DNA of 35,335 nucleotides from Bacteroides sp. (GTDB taxonomy: Bacteria; Bacteroidota; Bacteroidia; Bacteroidales; Muribaculaceae): NCBI GenBank assembly GCA_014801865.1, contig JAAVDH010000034.1, forward strand, positions 1 to 35,335, in the 5' to 3' direction. The number at the start of each line of letters is the position of its first letter. Within the stretch, counting starts at the first letter, position 1. The notes under the pieces were generated by a model. The model had not been told where the DNA came from, made no database searches, and saw only the letters and a program-made list of their open reading frames with translations. Made by a program: the position numbers and the translations under genes. This document shows positions 16,499 to 25,014 of the stretch, piece by piece.

Positions 16499-17908
16499 TT
16501 AATGACTGTGGGGCGAGTGAGCGGCACGTCCTGTCACCGCTTCCACAAGCTGTGGAAGCAGATTGCACATGTCGCCGGCACCCGCCGTCAGCAGGATGTC
16601 AAAGTTACGGTTTTTTATCGTATCCACCAAGTCATCTTTGGCTATCAGCATTTTCTCAGGCGAGGTTACGCGATCGTAGATAATCTTGGAGGTTACACCT
16701 TCGATGGGTTCCTCACGTGCCGGATAGAGATCGGTGAGTATCACCTCATCGGCCATGGATAGCGATTCGGCGAACTCGGGAGCGAAGTCACGGGTGCGGG
16801 TATAGAGGTGAGGCTGGAAAGCCACGGTGAGTCTGCGTCCCGGATAAAGCTTACGTACACCCGAAATGGAGGCAGCGAGTTCGGCAGGATGATGAGCGTA
16901 ATCGTCAATGATGACCCTACCCTGAGGTCCATCCTCCTTGAGCCATACCTCAAATCGGCGCTGAGGCCCCATAAATGAAGCCATCGCCTCGCGGGCCACT
17001 TCGGCAAAACGCTGCTGATCCATACAGCCCGTGAGCCACACGGCTCCCATAGCGGCTATAGCATTGTCAATATTGACCTCAACGGGTACTCCGAGGTCAA
17101 TGTCCCTGACCACACCTGCGGGGGTAATGAAGTCGAAGCGAATGGCACCGTCGCCCATGCGTATGTTGGCAGCGCGGAAGTCACCGCGGTCAACCGCATA
17201 GGTGTATACAGCTACCGACGGGGCTACACGGGGACGGAATTTGAGTCCTTCGTGCATCAGCAGGTATCCGTCGGGCACAATCAGCTCAGTGAATCGTGAA
17301 AAACTTTCAAGGTACTCTTCCTCAGAACCATATATATCCAGATGATCGGGGTCTGTGGCTGTGACTACCGCTATGTAAGGGCGCAGATGATGGAACGACC
17401 GGTCATATTCATCAGCTTCGATAACGCTGTAGGGTGATGAGTCGCTCAGCAGGAAGTTCGTGTTGTAATTGCGCAATACTCCTCCGAGAAAAGCATTTGA
17501 GCCTATACCACTCACCTGAAGCAAGTGAGCGGCCATAGATGAAGTTGTAGTCTTACCATGAGTTCCGGCGAAGCAAAGGGCCTTACTGCTGCGGGTAACG
17601 TGACCCAGGAGAGCAGCACGCTTGATTACCTCGAAGCCTCCGGAAGTGAAGTAGCGGAGCACCGGAAAATCGGCAGCCACAGCCGGAGTATATACTACAC
17701 GCGTAGTCTCAGGGTCGCGGAAGCCCTCGGGAATGGCCTCCATAGGGTCGCTGCTGAAACTGATTGCTACACCCTCGCGAATCAGAGAGTCGGTGAGTTC
17801 GCTCGGAGTACGGTCGTAGCCAGCGATATTGCATCCGAGGTTAAGAAAGTATCTTTCGAGCGCGGCCATGCCTATGCCTCCGGCACCCACGAAGTATAAG
17901 TTTTTCAT
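16499..17908 (-). CDS. murC: UDP-N-acetylmuramate--L-alanine ligase
   Basis: Adds L-Ala to UDP-MurNAc, the first amino acid of the peptidoglycan stem. The start at MKNLYFVGAGGIGMAAL puts the UDP-binding GAGGIG at residues 8-13 and the ATP P-loop GTHGKTTT at 115-122. An upstream in-frame Met would add 28 residues that are only a translation of tandem repeats (NYSNS units), so I reject it. The DDYAHHP motif of MurC lies in the central domain. The 469-residue length fits. It is preceded by murG and a repeat-containing spacer. Confidence 0.96.
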   Translation of the reverse strand: MKNLYFVGAGGIGMAALERYFLNLGCNIAGYDRTPSELTDSLIREGVAISFSSDPMEAIPEGFRDPETTRVVYTPAVAADFPVLRYFTSGGFEVIKRAALLGHVTRSSKALCFAGTHGKTTTSSMAAHLLQVSGIGSNAFLGGVLRNYNTNFLLSDSSPYSVIEADEYDRSFHHLRPYIAVVTATDPDHLDIYGSEEEYLESFSRFTELIVPDGYLLMHEGLKFRPRVAPSVAVYTYAVDRGDFRAANIRMGDGAIRFDFITPAGVVRDIDLGVPVEVNIDNAIAAMGAVWLTGCMDQQRFAEVAREAMASFMGPQRRFEVWLKEDGPQGRVIIDDYAHHPAELAASISGVRKLYPGRRLTVAFQPHLYTRTRDFAPEFAESLSMADEVILTDLYPAREEPIEGVTSKIIYDRVTSPEKMLIAKDDLVDTIKNRNFDILLTAGAGDMCNLLPQLVEAVTGRAAHSPHSH

Positions 17909-17917
17909 CAGAAAACT

Positions 17918-17953
17918 ATTGGAGTAATTGGAAGAATTGGAGTAATTGGAAGA
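17918..17953. repeat. Tandem repeat in the murG-murC spacer
   Basis: Two perfect 18-base copies (ATTGGAGTAATTGGAAGA), each built of two similar 9-mers, followed by a decayed third. It lies immediately upstream of the murC start. A 16-base palindrome (AATCCGC-AA-GCGGATT, 17984-17999) follows in the same spacer. Confidence 0.85.
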
Positions 17954-18056
17954 ATCGGAAGGAGAGGGAGGGGGGAGTTTAATAATCCGCAAGCGGATTA
18001 CACGGGAAACGAAGGAGAAGGGGCATCTGCGAGGAGGGGTGTAAGGGGGAGGGTGA

Positions 18057-19145
18057 TTAGCGGGAGGTTATCTCGTAGAGCTTATCGACGATCTTTTCAT
18101 CGCTGTCACGCAATGCCATCTGAGAGATATTGCGCGAGAGGGCAGCGCATCGCCGGTCATCGGCAATGAGGGTCATGATAGTGTCGGGGAGTTTTTCACG
18201 CGCCTCGCTATCGGGCACCATCACTGCAGCTTCGCGCTCCACAAGAGCCATGGCATTTTTGCGTTGGTGGTCTTCGGCTACATTGGGTGAAGGCACGAGA
18301 ACGGAGGCCTTACCAAGCAGTTGCAGTTCGGAAATAGTACCGGCCCCAGCGCGCGCCACCATGAGGTCGGCGGCACGATAAACTGTAGCCATATCACTTA
18401 TGAAGGGTACAATCTGCAAATCGGGATTTCCTTTGTCGGTGCCGACATAGAGGTCGGCGTAATACTTGCCACACTGCCACAGCAAGCTCACGCCCTGCTT
18501 CTTAAACATATCCACAACCGGGCAGATACTCTCATTCAGGGTCTTCGCTCCGAGGCTTCCGCCGGTGACTACTATAAGCTTCTTATCAGGGTCAAAGCCG
18601 AGAGCCTCCTTAGCCTGGCGCTGACTCATCGCCGACTCAAGAAGTGCGGCACGGACAGGATTGCCTGTAAGCGTTATCTTATCCTGCGGGAAGAAACGCT
18701 CCGTGCCTTCATAGGCCACACATATAGCCTTAGCCTTGGCACCGAGAATTTTATTCGTCACGCCGGGATATGAATTCTGTTCCTGAAGCAGAGTAGGCAC
18801 TCCTGCACGCTGGGCAGCCTTGAGCATGGGGCCACTGGCATATCCTCCGACACCTACGGCCACATCGGGCTTAAAGTCCCTGAGCACCTTACGCGCCTTA
18901 AGCATGCTGCGCATCAGACGCACTATCACTGCAAAGTTGCGCCAGAGACGTTTGCGGTCAAATCCCGCTACGGGGAGTCCTACGATATCGTAGCCCGCTT
19001 TGGGCACACGCTCCATCTCCATGCGGCCTTGCGCGCCCACAAAGAGAATTTCGGCCTGCGGGTCGCGTCGCTTTACCGCGTCGGCTATGGCTATGGCGGG
19101 AAATATGTGGCCACCGGTGCCACCCCCGCTAATCAATACTTTCAT
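18057..19145 (-). CDS. murG: UDP-GlcNAc:undecaprenyl-PP-MurNAc-pentapeptide GlcNAc transferase
   Basis: Converts lipid I to lipid II on the inner face of the membrane. The N-terminal G-loop GGTGGHIFPA is at residues 8-17, a second G-loop GVGGYASGP is near 100, and a third, VTGGSLGAKTLN, is in the linker to the C-terminal domain. The GAGTISELQLLG and AEDHQRKNA segments of the UDP-GlcNAc site are present. Its 362 residues are normal. Its ATG is 7 bases after the end of a palindromic element. Confidence 0.97.
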   Translation of the reverse strand: MKVLISGGGTGGHIFPAIAIADAVKRRDPQAEILFVGAQGRMEMERVPKAGYDIVGLPVAGFDRKRLWRNFAVIVRLMRSMLKARKVLRDFKPDVAVGVGGYASGPMLKAAQRAGVPTLLQEQNSYPGVTNKILGAKAKAICVAYEGTERFFPQDKITLTGNPVRAALLESAMSQRQAKEALGFDPDKKLIVVTGGSLGAKTLNESICPVVDMFKKQGVSLLWQCGKYYADLYVGTDKGNPDLQIVPFISDMATVYRAADLMVARAGAGTISELQLLGKASVLVPSPNVAEDHQRKNAMALVEREAAVMVPDSEAREKLPDTIMTLIADDRRCAALSRNISQMALRDSDEKIVDKLYEITSR

Positions 19146-19152
19146 CAGTCTA

Positions 19153-19246
19153 AGAGAGTGTTTTGAATTTAAACCAAATTAGTACTTATGAGAGAGTTCG
19201 GAAATTTTTGCTTTCATCACAAAGAATTTAAATCCAAACACTCTCT
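19153..19246. repeat. 94-base inverted-repeat element in the ftsW-murG spacer
   Basis: AGAGAGTGTTTTGAATTTAAA at 19153-19173 is inverted at 19224-19246. The interior carries a 38-base block (19187-19224, beginning TATGAGAGAGTTCGG) that recurs without change at 35250-35287. It fills almost the entire intergenic space between the ftsW stop and the murG start. It appears to be a short member of the dispersed palindromic family. Confidence 0.85.
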
Positions 19247-19249
19247 AAA

Positions 19250-20602
19250 TTAATTGAAGCTTGTAAGATTCTCGCCTCGGATTTCTTCGGGGAGCTCGCT
19301 TATCTCATCCTTAATCTCCTGCTTTTTGCTACCGGTGCGCACAGCATGGCGCGACACACTCAGCATGATTCCCAAGGCAATGGAAGTGACCAATATGGAG
19401 GTACCGCCCTTGGATATCAGCGGCAAAGGCTGACCCGACACCGGGAATACTCCGGTGACGATAGCCATGTGGAACAGTGCCTGATAACCTATCATTACCG
19501 CCATACCAATGACGAGCAAAGCCGGAAAAGCACGTGCACAACTGCCGGCTATCGCCGCGGCTCGACACAGTAGCCACAGATACAGCAGCAGGGTAAACAT
19601 GCCCCCTACCAGCCCCCACTCCTCAACGATAATGGAGTAGATATAGTCACTGAATGCCAATGGCAGGCGTGAAGTCTCGCGCGAATTTCCGGGGCCTACG
19701 CCAAAGAGTCCGCCATTGGCCTGAGCCATGAAGGCATACATCTCCTGGCGGTTCTTGGCATTGATTTCAAGTTCGTATTTGGGACGTCCGTCACTGTGGA
19801 AGCGGTCCATACGCGCCACCCATGTATTGATACGCCCCATGATGCCTTCTTCCTTCACCACTTCGCCTTCGGCAAGTTCAACCGGCTCAGCATCGCCCGA
19901 CGATGGCATAGCCGAGGTAAGCAGCACGGACACACCTAACACCACAATACCTACGACCACGAAGGCCATCAGAAGATTCCATACCTGACGCCAACTGATA
20001 CCGCCGATAACGAGCATCGAAAGGCTTATGGCCATGAGTAGAAGAGTATTTGTAAGACCCTGGGTGATAAGCAGCAAGCCATAGAATCCTACTACAGCCG
20101 CAGATATCCATATAGCACGGTCGCGCACACGTCCATCCTTGAGCTGATTGCGCGACATGATATAGGCTATAATCATGGCGGCAGTAAGTTTCAGAAACTC
20201 CGACGGCTGTATGGTGACTATAAATGTAAAGGCTCGCTTGGCACCGTTGATTTCCTCACCGGCCACAAGCACGTAGATCATCATCATGATGGCGACGAAC
20301 ACACTTATAGGTGTGATGGCGTAGACCACACGGTAATGCATTTTCTGCAAGCCGAGCATGATAAAGAAGCCGGCAAGCAGCATAGAGCCGTGGCGCATAA
20401 GCGGGCCAAGCACTCCGAAGGCTGAGGATGTAACCTCACGCGACGAGGCGCTGTAAAGCTCTATGAGCGATATGATGACGAGAAACATGTACACACCCCA
20501 GATATGTTTGTCGGTGCGCTGAGGTTTAGCGTCAGAAGTAACAGCAGATGGCGCCTGAACCGGCGCACTCGCTGGAGAGGGTAAGTTTAAGTCAAGTTCC
20601 AT
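19250..20602 (-). CDS. ftsW: Septal peptidoglycan glycosyltransferase FtsW
   Basis: SEDS-family polymerase that works with the cognate PBP (FtsI here) at the septum. Nine to ten hydrophobic helices span residues ~40-420, with the SEDS motifs TIQPSEFLKL, GPGNSRE and the C-terminal GQPLPLISKGGTS. The long extracytoplasmic loop around residues 235-300 is acidic and polar. I chose the start at MELDLNLPSP. The longer ORF adds 50 residues overlapping murD in another frame. The 450-residue form leaves a 55-base gap after murD. The N-terminal ~35 residues are cytoplasmic and Pro/Ala rich. Confidence 0.95.
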   Translation of the reverse strand: MELDLNLPSPASAPVQAPSAVTSDAKPQRTDKHIWGVYMFLVIISLIELYSASSREVTSSAFGVLGPLMRHGSMLLAGFFIMLGLQKMHYRVVYAITPISVFVAIMMMIYVLVAGEEINGAKRAFTFIVTIQPSEFLKLTAAMIIAYIMSRNQLKDGRVRDRAIWISAAVVGFYGLLLITQGLTNTLLLMAISLSMLVIGGISWRQVWNLLMAFVVVGIVVLGVSVLLTSAMPSSGDAEPVELAEGEVVKEEGIMGRINTWVARMDRFHSDGRPKYELEINAKNRQEMYAFMAQANGGLFGVGPGNSRETSRLPLAFSDYIYSIIVEEWGLVGGMFTLLLYLWLLCRAAAIAGSCARAFPALLVIGMAVMIGYQALFHMAIVTGVFPVSGQPLPLISKGGTSILVTSIALGIMLSVSRHAVRTGSKKQEIKDEISELPEEIRGENLTSFN

Positions 20603-20657
20603 TGTAATGAGAGAGAAGAATTGATTGGAGTGATTTATCCGGATTAACCGGGAATTA

Positions 20658-22016
20658 TCAGGATAAGGCCTGATTACCGGAGAGGTCGCGGACTTTCTGC
20701 TTGAAGAGGGTGCCGCGCTCTTCGTAGCTGTGGAAGAGGTCGAAACTTGCACAGCAGGGTGAGAGCAGCACGGTGTCGCCCCGGCGGGCTATGCTGTGGC
20801 ATGTAGCTATAGCCTCATCAAGAGAGTGAGTGTCATATATCTCAGCGACCTTGCCGGTAAAGAATTCGAGCAGCTTGGTGTTATCTACACCCATACAGAC
20901 TATAGCCTTGACCTTTTCGGCCACAAGCGGAGCTATTTCGGAATAGTCGTTGCCCTTGTCCTTACCACCGAGTATGAGTATGGTATCGCTTCCCGTCATA
21001 CTTTCGAGAGCATACCATGTGGAGTTGACATTAGTGGCCTTGGAGTCGTTGATATAGCGTACGCCGTCAACATTGCCCGCGAACTCCAGCCGATGTTCCA
21101 CACCGGGGAAATCGCCCAGAGATTTACGTATGGAAGCAGCCTCGACACCAAGCAACGACGCCGAGAGGGCCGCAGCCATAGAGTTGTACAGATTATGAAG
21201 ACCGGGGAGTGAAAGCTCGGCGCGCGGCATGCGGAATGATGTTGCGGGGGTATTGACCACCAATTCATCACACTCAAGATAGGCGGCGACACCGGCCTCG
21301 GGATGTTCTGCAAATGGGAGACGAAGCACAGGGGTGTCAACAGAAGCAAGGCGTCCGGTGACAACAGGATCGTCATTCCAATATATAAACGAATCCACAG
21401 AGGTCATATTCTGCAAGATGCGGAATTTTGAGCTCACATAGTTCTCCATCTTATACTCATAGCGGTCGAGATGGTCGGGGGTGATATTCATTATCACGGC
21501 TATGTCGGCCTTGAAGTCGTACATATTGTCGAGCTGAAAGCTTGACAGCTCGATGACATATACGGCGTGGGGCTCACGGCTTACCTGAAGGGCCAGACTC
21601 TTGCCTACGTTGCCCGCCAGACCGGCGTCAACTCCGGCACTGCGGAGTATATGGTAAGTAAGGAGCGTAGTGGTGGTCTTGCCGTTGGAACCAGTGATAC
21701 ACACCATACGCGAATCGGTGAAGCGGGCGGCAAATTCTATCTCCGACACTACAGGAATACCGCGCTCGATTGCGGATTTCACAACGGGCACCGTGGGAGG
21801 AATGCCGGGACTCTTCACGATGGTATCGGCATCAAGTATGCGGTCGAGAGTGTGGGTACCGTGCTCCCACTCTATATTTTCGGCATCAAGCATGGCGGCA
21901 TAGCGGGGTGCTACCGTGCCGCAGTCGCTGAGAAACACTTCATATCCCTTGTCTTTGGCGAGGATGGCGGCTCCGACACCGCTCTCTCCGCCTCCGAGTA
22001 TTGCTATTTTCTTCAT
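20658..22016 (-). CDS. murD: UDP-N-acetylmuramoyl-L-alanine--D-glutamate ligase
   Basis: Adds D-Glu to UDP-MurNAc-L-Ala. The N-terminal ILGGGESGVGAA is the UDP-binding fold. The P-loop GSNGKTTTT is at residues 109-117, followed by NITPDHLDRY and YINDSKATN, all typical of MurD. Its 452 residues fit. It lies between mraY (49-base gap upstream) and ftsW. Confidence 0.96.
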   Translation of the reverse strand: MKKIAILGGGESGVGAAILAKDKGYEVFLSDCGTVAPRYAAMLDAENIEWEHGTHTLDRILDADTIVKSPGIPPTVPVVKSAIERGIPVVSEIEFAARFTDSRMVCITGSNGKTTTTLLTYHILRSAGVDAGLAGNVGKSLALQVSREPHAVYVIELSSFQLDNMYDFKADIAVIMNITPDHLDRYEYKMENYVSSKFRILQNMTSVDSFIYWNDDPVVTGRLASVDTPVLRLPFAEHPEAGVAAYLECDELVVNTPATSFRMPRAELSLPGLHNLYNSMAAALSASLLGVEAASIRKSLGDFPGVEHRLEFAGNVDGVRYINDSKATNVNSTWYALESMTGSDTILILGGKDKGNDYSEIAPLVAEKVKAIVCMGVDNTKLLEFFTGKVAEIYDTHSLDEAIATCHSIARRGDTVLLSPCCASFDLFHSYEERGTLFKQKVRDLSGNQALS

Positions 22017-22065
22017 TAGAAGTATATGATATAAATGTTAGTTCTAAAAGAGCAAGAAACAGGGG

Positions 22066-23328
22066 TTAACGTATCTTGAGGGTCACAAACGTGATGGCGG
22101 CAAGGAATATGCCTATAATCCAGAATCGGGTCACTATCTTCGACTCTGGCACCGCACGCACAGGATTCTGAATAAGAGCCTTGATACTACCGTCGCCGGG
22201 CTTCTGGAAATGATGGTGAAGGGGGGTCATCTTGAAGATGCGTCGTCCCTCGCCGTACTTCTTCTTGGTAAAGCGGAAGTAGGCCACCTGAATCATCACA
22301 GAGAGGTCCTCTACAAAGAAGATGGCGCAGAGAATTGGTATCAGCAGCTCCTTATGTATGAGGATGGCGAACACGGCTATAATACCACCGATAGTAAGAC
22401 TCCCGGTATCGCCCATGAACACCTGCGCGGGGTAGGAATTATACCACAGGAATCCGATCAGCGCCCCGATGAAGGCAGCCATGAACACCACCAGTTCGGA
22501 ACTACCGGGAATATACATGATATTGAGATAGGAGGAGTAAATGATATTGCCTCCGAGGTAGGCCATGATGGCGAGCGCCACACCTATGATAGCCGATGTG
22601 CCGGTACAGAGACCGTCAAGGCCGTCGGTGAGGTTGGCGCCGTTGGAAGTGGCGGTAATAACGAAGATAGTTACAAGAATGAACACCACCCACGCTCCGG
22701 TCATGGCATAATCTCCCATCCATTCAGTAAGCCACTCATAATTGAAGTTATTGTTCTTGACAAAGGGGATGGTGGTCTGGGGCGACTTGACATCCTCGGT
22801 GGTGTAGGTAATCACCATCTCTTCACCGGCCATAGTCTCCATCTCATGATTCTCACGAATCACGATGTCGGGGCTGTAGAGCATAGTCACACCCACGATG
22901 ACTCCGAGACCCACCTGACCAATGATTTTGAACTTACCGCTCATACCATCCTTATTGTGGCGCTTCATCTTGAGATAATCGTCAAGGAAGCCGAGTGTGC
23001 CGAGCCATAGGGTAGCCACAATCATCAGCAGCATGTATACGCTCGACAGATTGCCCACGAGCAGACAGGGCACGAGAATGGAGAGTATGATGATAAGTCC
23101 TCCCATGGTGGGGGTACCGGTCTTTTTCATCTGACCTTCGAGTCCGAGATCGCGTATGATTTCGCCTACCTGCATGAGCTGCAGGCGGTCAATAATGCGG
23201 CGTCCGAAGACAAGAGCTATGAAAAGCGACAACAGAAGGGCCGCACCTGAGCGGAATGTGATATAGTTCATCAGTCCCGCGCCGGGCACATCAAGGCTGT
23301 TGAGATAATTAAAGAGATAGTAAAGCAT
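22066..23328 (-). CDS. mraY: Phospho-MurNAc-pentapeptide transferase MraY
   Basis: Transfers phospho-MurNAc-pentapeptide to undecaprenyl phosphate, forming lipid I. The MraY signatures are present: [16 protein letters not shown] with the acidic pair, [19 protein letters not shown] and the [12 protein letters not shown] histidine motif. About ten transmembrane helices are visible. Its 420 residues exceed E. coli MraY (360), mainly through an insertion around residues 165-210 (polar, [11 protein letters not shown]), which is usual in Bacteroidetes. Confidence 0.97.
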   Translation of the reverse strand: MLYYLFNYLNSLDVPGAGLMNYITFRSGAALLLSLFIALVFGRRIIDRLQLMQVGEIIRDLGLEGQMKKTGTPTMGGLIIILSILVPCLLVGNLSSVYMLLMIVATLWLGTLGFLDDYLKMKRHNKDGMSGKFKIIGQVGLGVIVGVTMLYSPDIVIRENHEMETMAGEEMVITYTTEDVKSPQTTIPFVKNNNFNYEWLTEWMGDYAMTGAWVVFILVTIFVITATSNGANLTDGLDGLCTGTSAIIGVALAIMAYLGGNIIYSSYLNIMYIPGSSELVVFMAAFIGALIGFLWYNSYPAQVFMGDTGSLTIGGIIAVFAILIHKELLIPILCAIFFVEDLSVMIQVAYFRFTKKKYGEGRRIFKMTPLHHHFQKPGDGSIKALIQNPVRAVPESKIVTRFWIIGIFLAAITFVTLKIR

Positions 23329-23374
23329 CTATGCCTGAATAGTGGAAATGTATATTAAGTCAATCTTTAATTCG

Positions 23375-23460
23375 GAGAGATTGCTGAATTCATCAAGAGA
23401 GATTGCTGAATTTATCAAGAGATCACTGAATTAATCAAGAGAGATTGCTGAATTTATCAA
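23375..23460. repeat. Four-copy tandem repeat at the murE 3' end and mraY leader
   Basis: Four consecutive 20-22-base units of the form GAGAGATTGCTGAATTTATC occupy 23375-23396, 23397-23418, 23419-23438 and 23439-23460. The last unit covers the murE stop codon. The third unit is diverged (GAGATCACTGAATTAATC). This pattern indicates duplication by slippage of the murE end into the spacer. Confidence 0.9.
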
Positions 23461-24917
23461 TGGAGTGAGTCGAGTACTTCCTTCACTACCTCTCGGTCGT
23501 CAAAGTGATGTTTCACACCCTGAATTTCCTGATATGGTTCATGTCCCTTGCCGGCCACAAGTATCACGTCGCCCTTACCGGCGAGTGCGGCTGCGGTGCG
23601 TATAGCCTCGCGGCGGTCGGCCACGGAGAGAGTGCGGCGCATATCGTCGGGGGTAAGTCCCTCCTGCATCTGGCGCAGTATCTCCGCGGGGTCCTCGAAG
23701 CGGGGGTTGTCGCTGGTGAGTATCAGGCGGTCGCTCAGTCGGGCCGATTCGGCGGCCATGATGGGACGTTTACCTGCATCGCGGTTACCTCCGGCACCTA
23801 CTACGGTGATGATGCGTCCCGAAGTGCCGATAATGTCACGGATAGCGGTGAGCACATTGACCAGCGCATCGGGGGTATGGGCGTAGTCGACTATGGCAGT
23901 GACTCCCGTAGCGGAACGGAATGGCTGGAAACGACCTGCCACAGGCACGAGGCGGCTCATGGCTACGAGCACCTGTTCGGGGTCGAAGCCAAGCAGTATG
24001 GAGGCACCGTAGACGGCTGTAAGGTTGTAGGCATTGAAGCGGCCTGTGAAGAGGGTCTCCACTTCGTGGCCGTTGAAGCTCATGAGGGTGCCGTCGATAC
24101 GGCTCTCGATGATGCGTCCGGTGAAGTCGGCCTGAGTGCGCAGTGAGTAGCCGTACTTGCGCGCGCGTGTATTCTGGAGCATCACCTCACCCGACTTGTC
24201 GTCAAGGTTGGTGAGGGCGAAGGCTGTGGCGGGCAGGAGGTCGAAGAATGACTTCTTGGCCTTGAGGTATGCGTCGACAGTCTTGTGATAGTCAAGATGG
24301 TCGCGTGTGAGGTTGGAGAAGACGCCCCCGGTGAATTTCAGTCCGGCTATACGGTGCTGGTCGGCTGCGTGAGAGCTTACCTCCATGGCGGCATAGGTAC
24401 ATCCGGCCACCACCATACGGTGGAGCAGTTCGTTGAGCGTAAGCGGGTCGGGGGTGGTCTGCGATGTGGGCACAGCCTCATCCTCTATATAATTGCATAC
24501 AGTAGACAGCAGTCCAGCCTTGTGGCCCATCAGGCGCGCCATCTCGTATATGAGAGTGGCGGTAGTAGTCTTACCGTTAGTGCCGGTGACGCCCACAAGA
24601 TTGAGTTTGCGCGAGGGGTTGCCCCACCACTCTGAGGCGAGGAATCCGAGAGCCACAGCGGAGTCAGCTACTTTAATATATGTGACTGTCGACTCGAGTC
24701 GCTCGGGCAGTTCCTCACACACTATGGCCGCGACTCCGGCGAGAGTCACCAGGGGGATGAACTTGTGGCCGTCGACCTGTGTGCCACGCACGGCCACAAA
24801 CAGTGAGTCGCGCTTTATCTTGCGTGAGTCACACTCAAGTGAGGTGATCTCTTTATTGTCGCTGCCTATTATCTCTTCGACCGTGATGGCCGCCAGAAGA
24901 TCAGAGAGTGATTTCAT
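23457..24917 (-). CDS. murE: UDP-MurNAc-tripeptide ligase, meso-diaminopimelate type
   Basis: Adds the third residue of the stem peptide. The P-loop GTNGKTTT is at residues 112-119. The Lys-containing [10 protein letters not shown] segment carries the residue carbamylated in MurE. The specificity motif DNPR near residue 405 ([10 protein letters not shown]) indicates meso-diaminopimelate rather than lysine, as expected for Bacteroidales. Its 486 residues are normal. The stop codon sits inside a tandem repeat. Confidence 0.96.
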   Translation of the reverse strand: MKSLSDLLAAITVEEIIGSDNKEITSLECDSRKIKRDSLFVAVRGTQVDGHKFIPLVTLAGVAAIVCEELPERLESTVTYIKVADSAVALGFLASEWWGNPSRKLNLVGVTGTNGKTTTATLIYEMARLMGHKAGLLSTVCNYIEDEAVPTSQTTPDPLTLNELLHRMVVAGCTYAAMEVSSHAADQHRIAGLKFTGGVFSNLTRDHLDYHKTVDAYLKAKKSFFDLLPATAFALTNLDDKSGEVMLQNTRARKYGYSLRTQADFTGRIIESRIDGTLMSFNGHEVETLFTGRFNAYNLTAVYGASILLGFDPEQVLVAMSRLVPVAGRFQPFRSATGVTAIVDYAHTPDALVNVLTAIRDIIGTSGRIITVVGAGGNRDAGKRPIMAAESARLSDRLILTSDNPRFEDPAEILRQMQEGLTPDDMRRTLSVADRREAIRTAAALAGKGDVILVAGKGHEPYQEIQGVKHHFDDREVVKEVLDSLH

Positions 24918-25014
24918 AACTTTTATATCGGTGGTGGGGGGAAATAGGGTTTATATTTGGGGGGAATTCGGAATTATCGGGATGATTGGAGTTATCAGTG
25001 GTGACAGTAGGCGG

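Noticed and set aside
17909-17992. 28-codon N-terminal extension of murC
   Set aside because: Encodes only the translated tandem repeats; MurC begins at MKNLYFVGAGGIG.
20603-20752. 50-codon N-terminal extension of ftsW
   Set aside because: Would overlap murD by about 95 bases in another frame and has no SEDS features.
22210-23010. 266-codon plus-strand ORF
   Set aside because: Antisense shadow of mraY; the mraY frame carries all family motifs.
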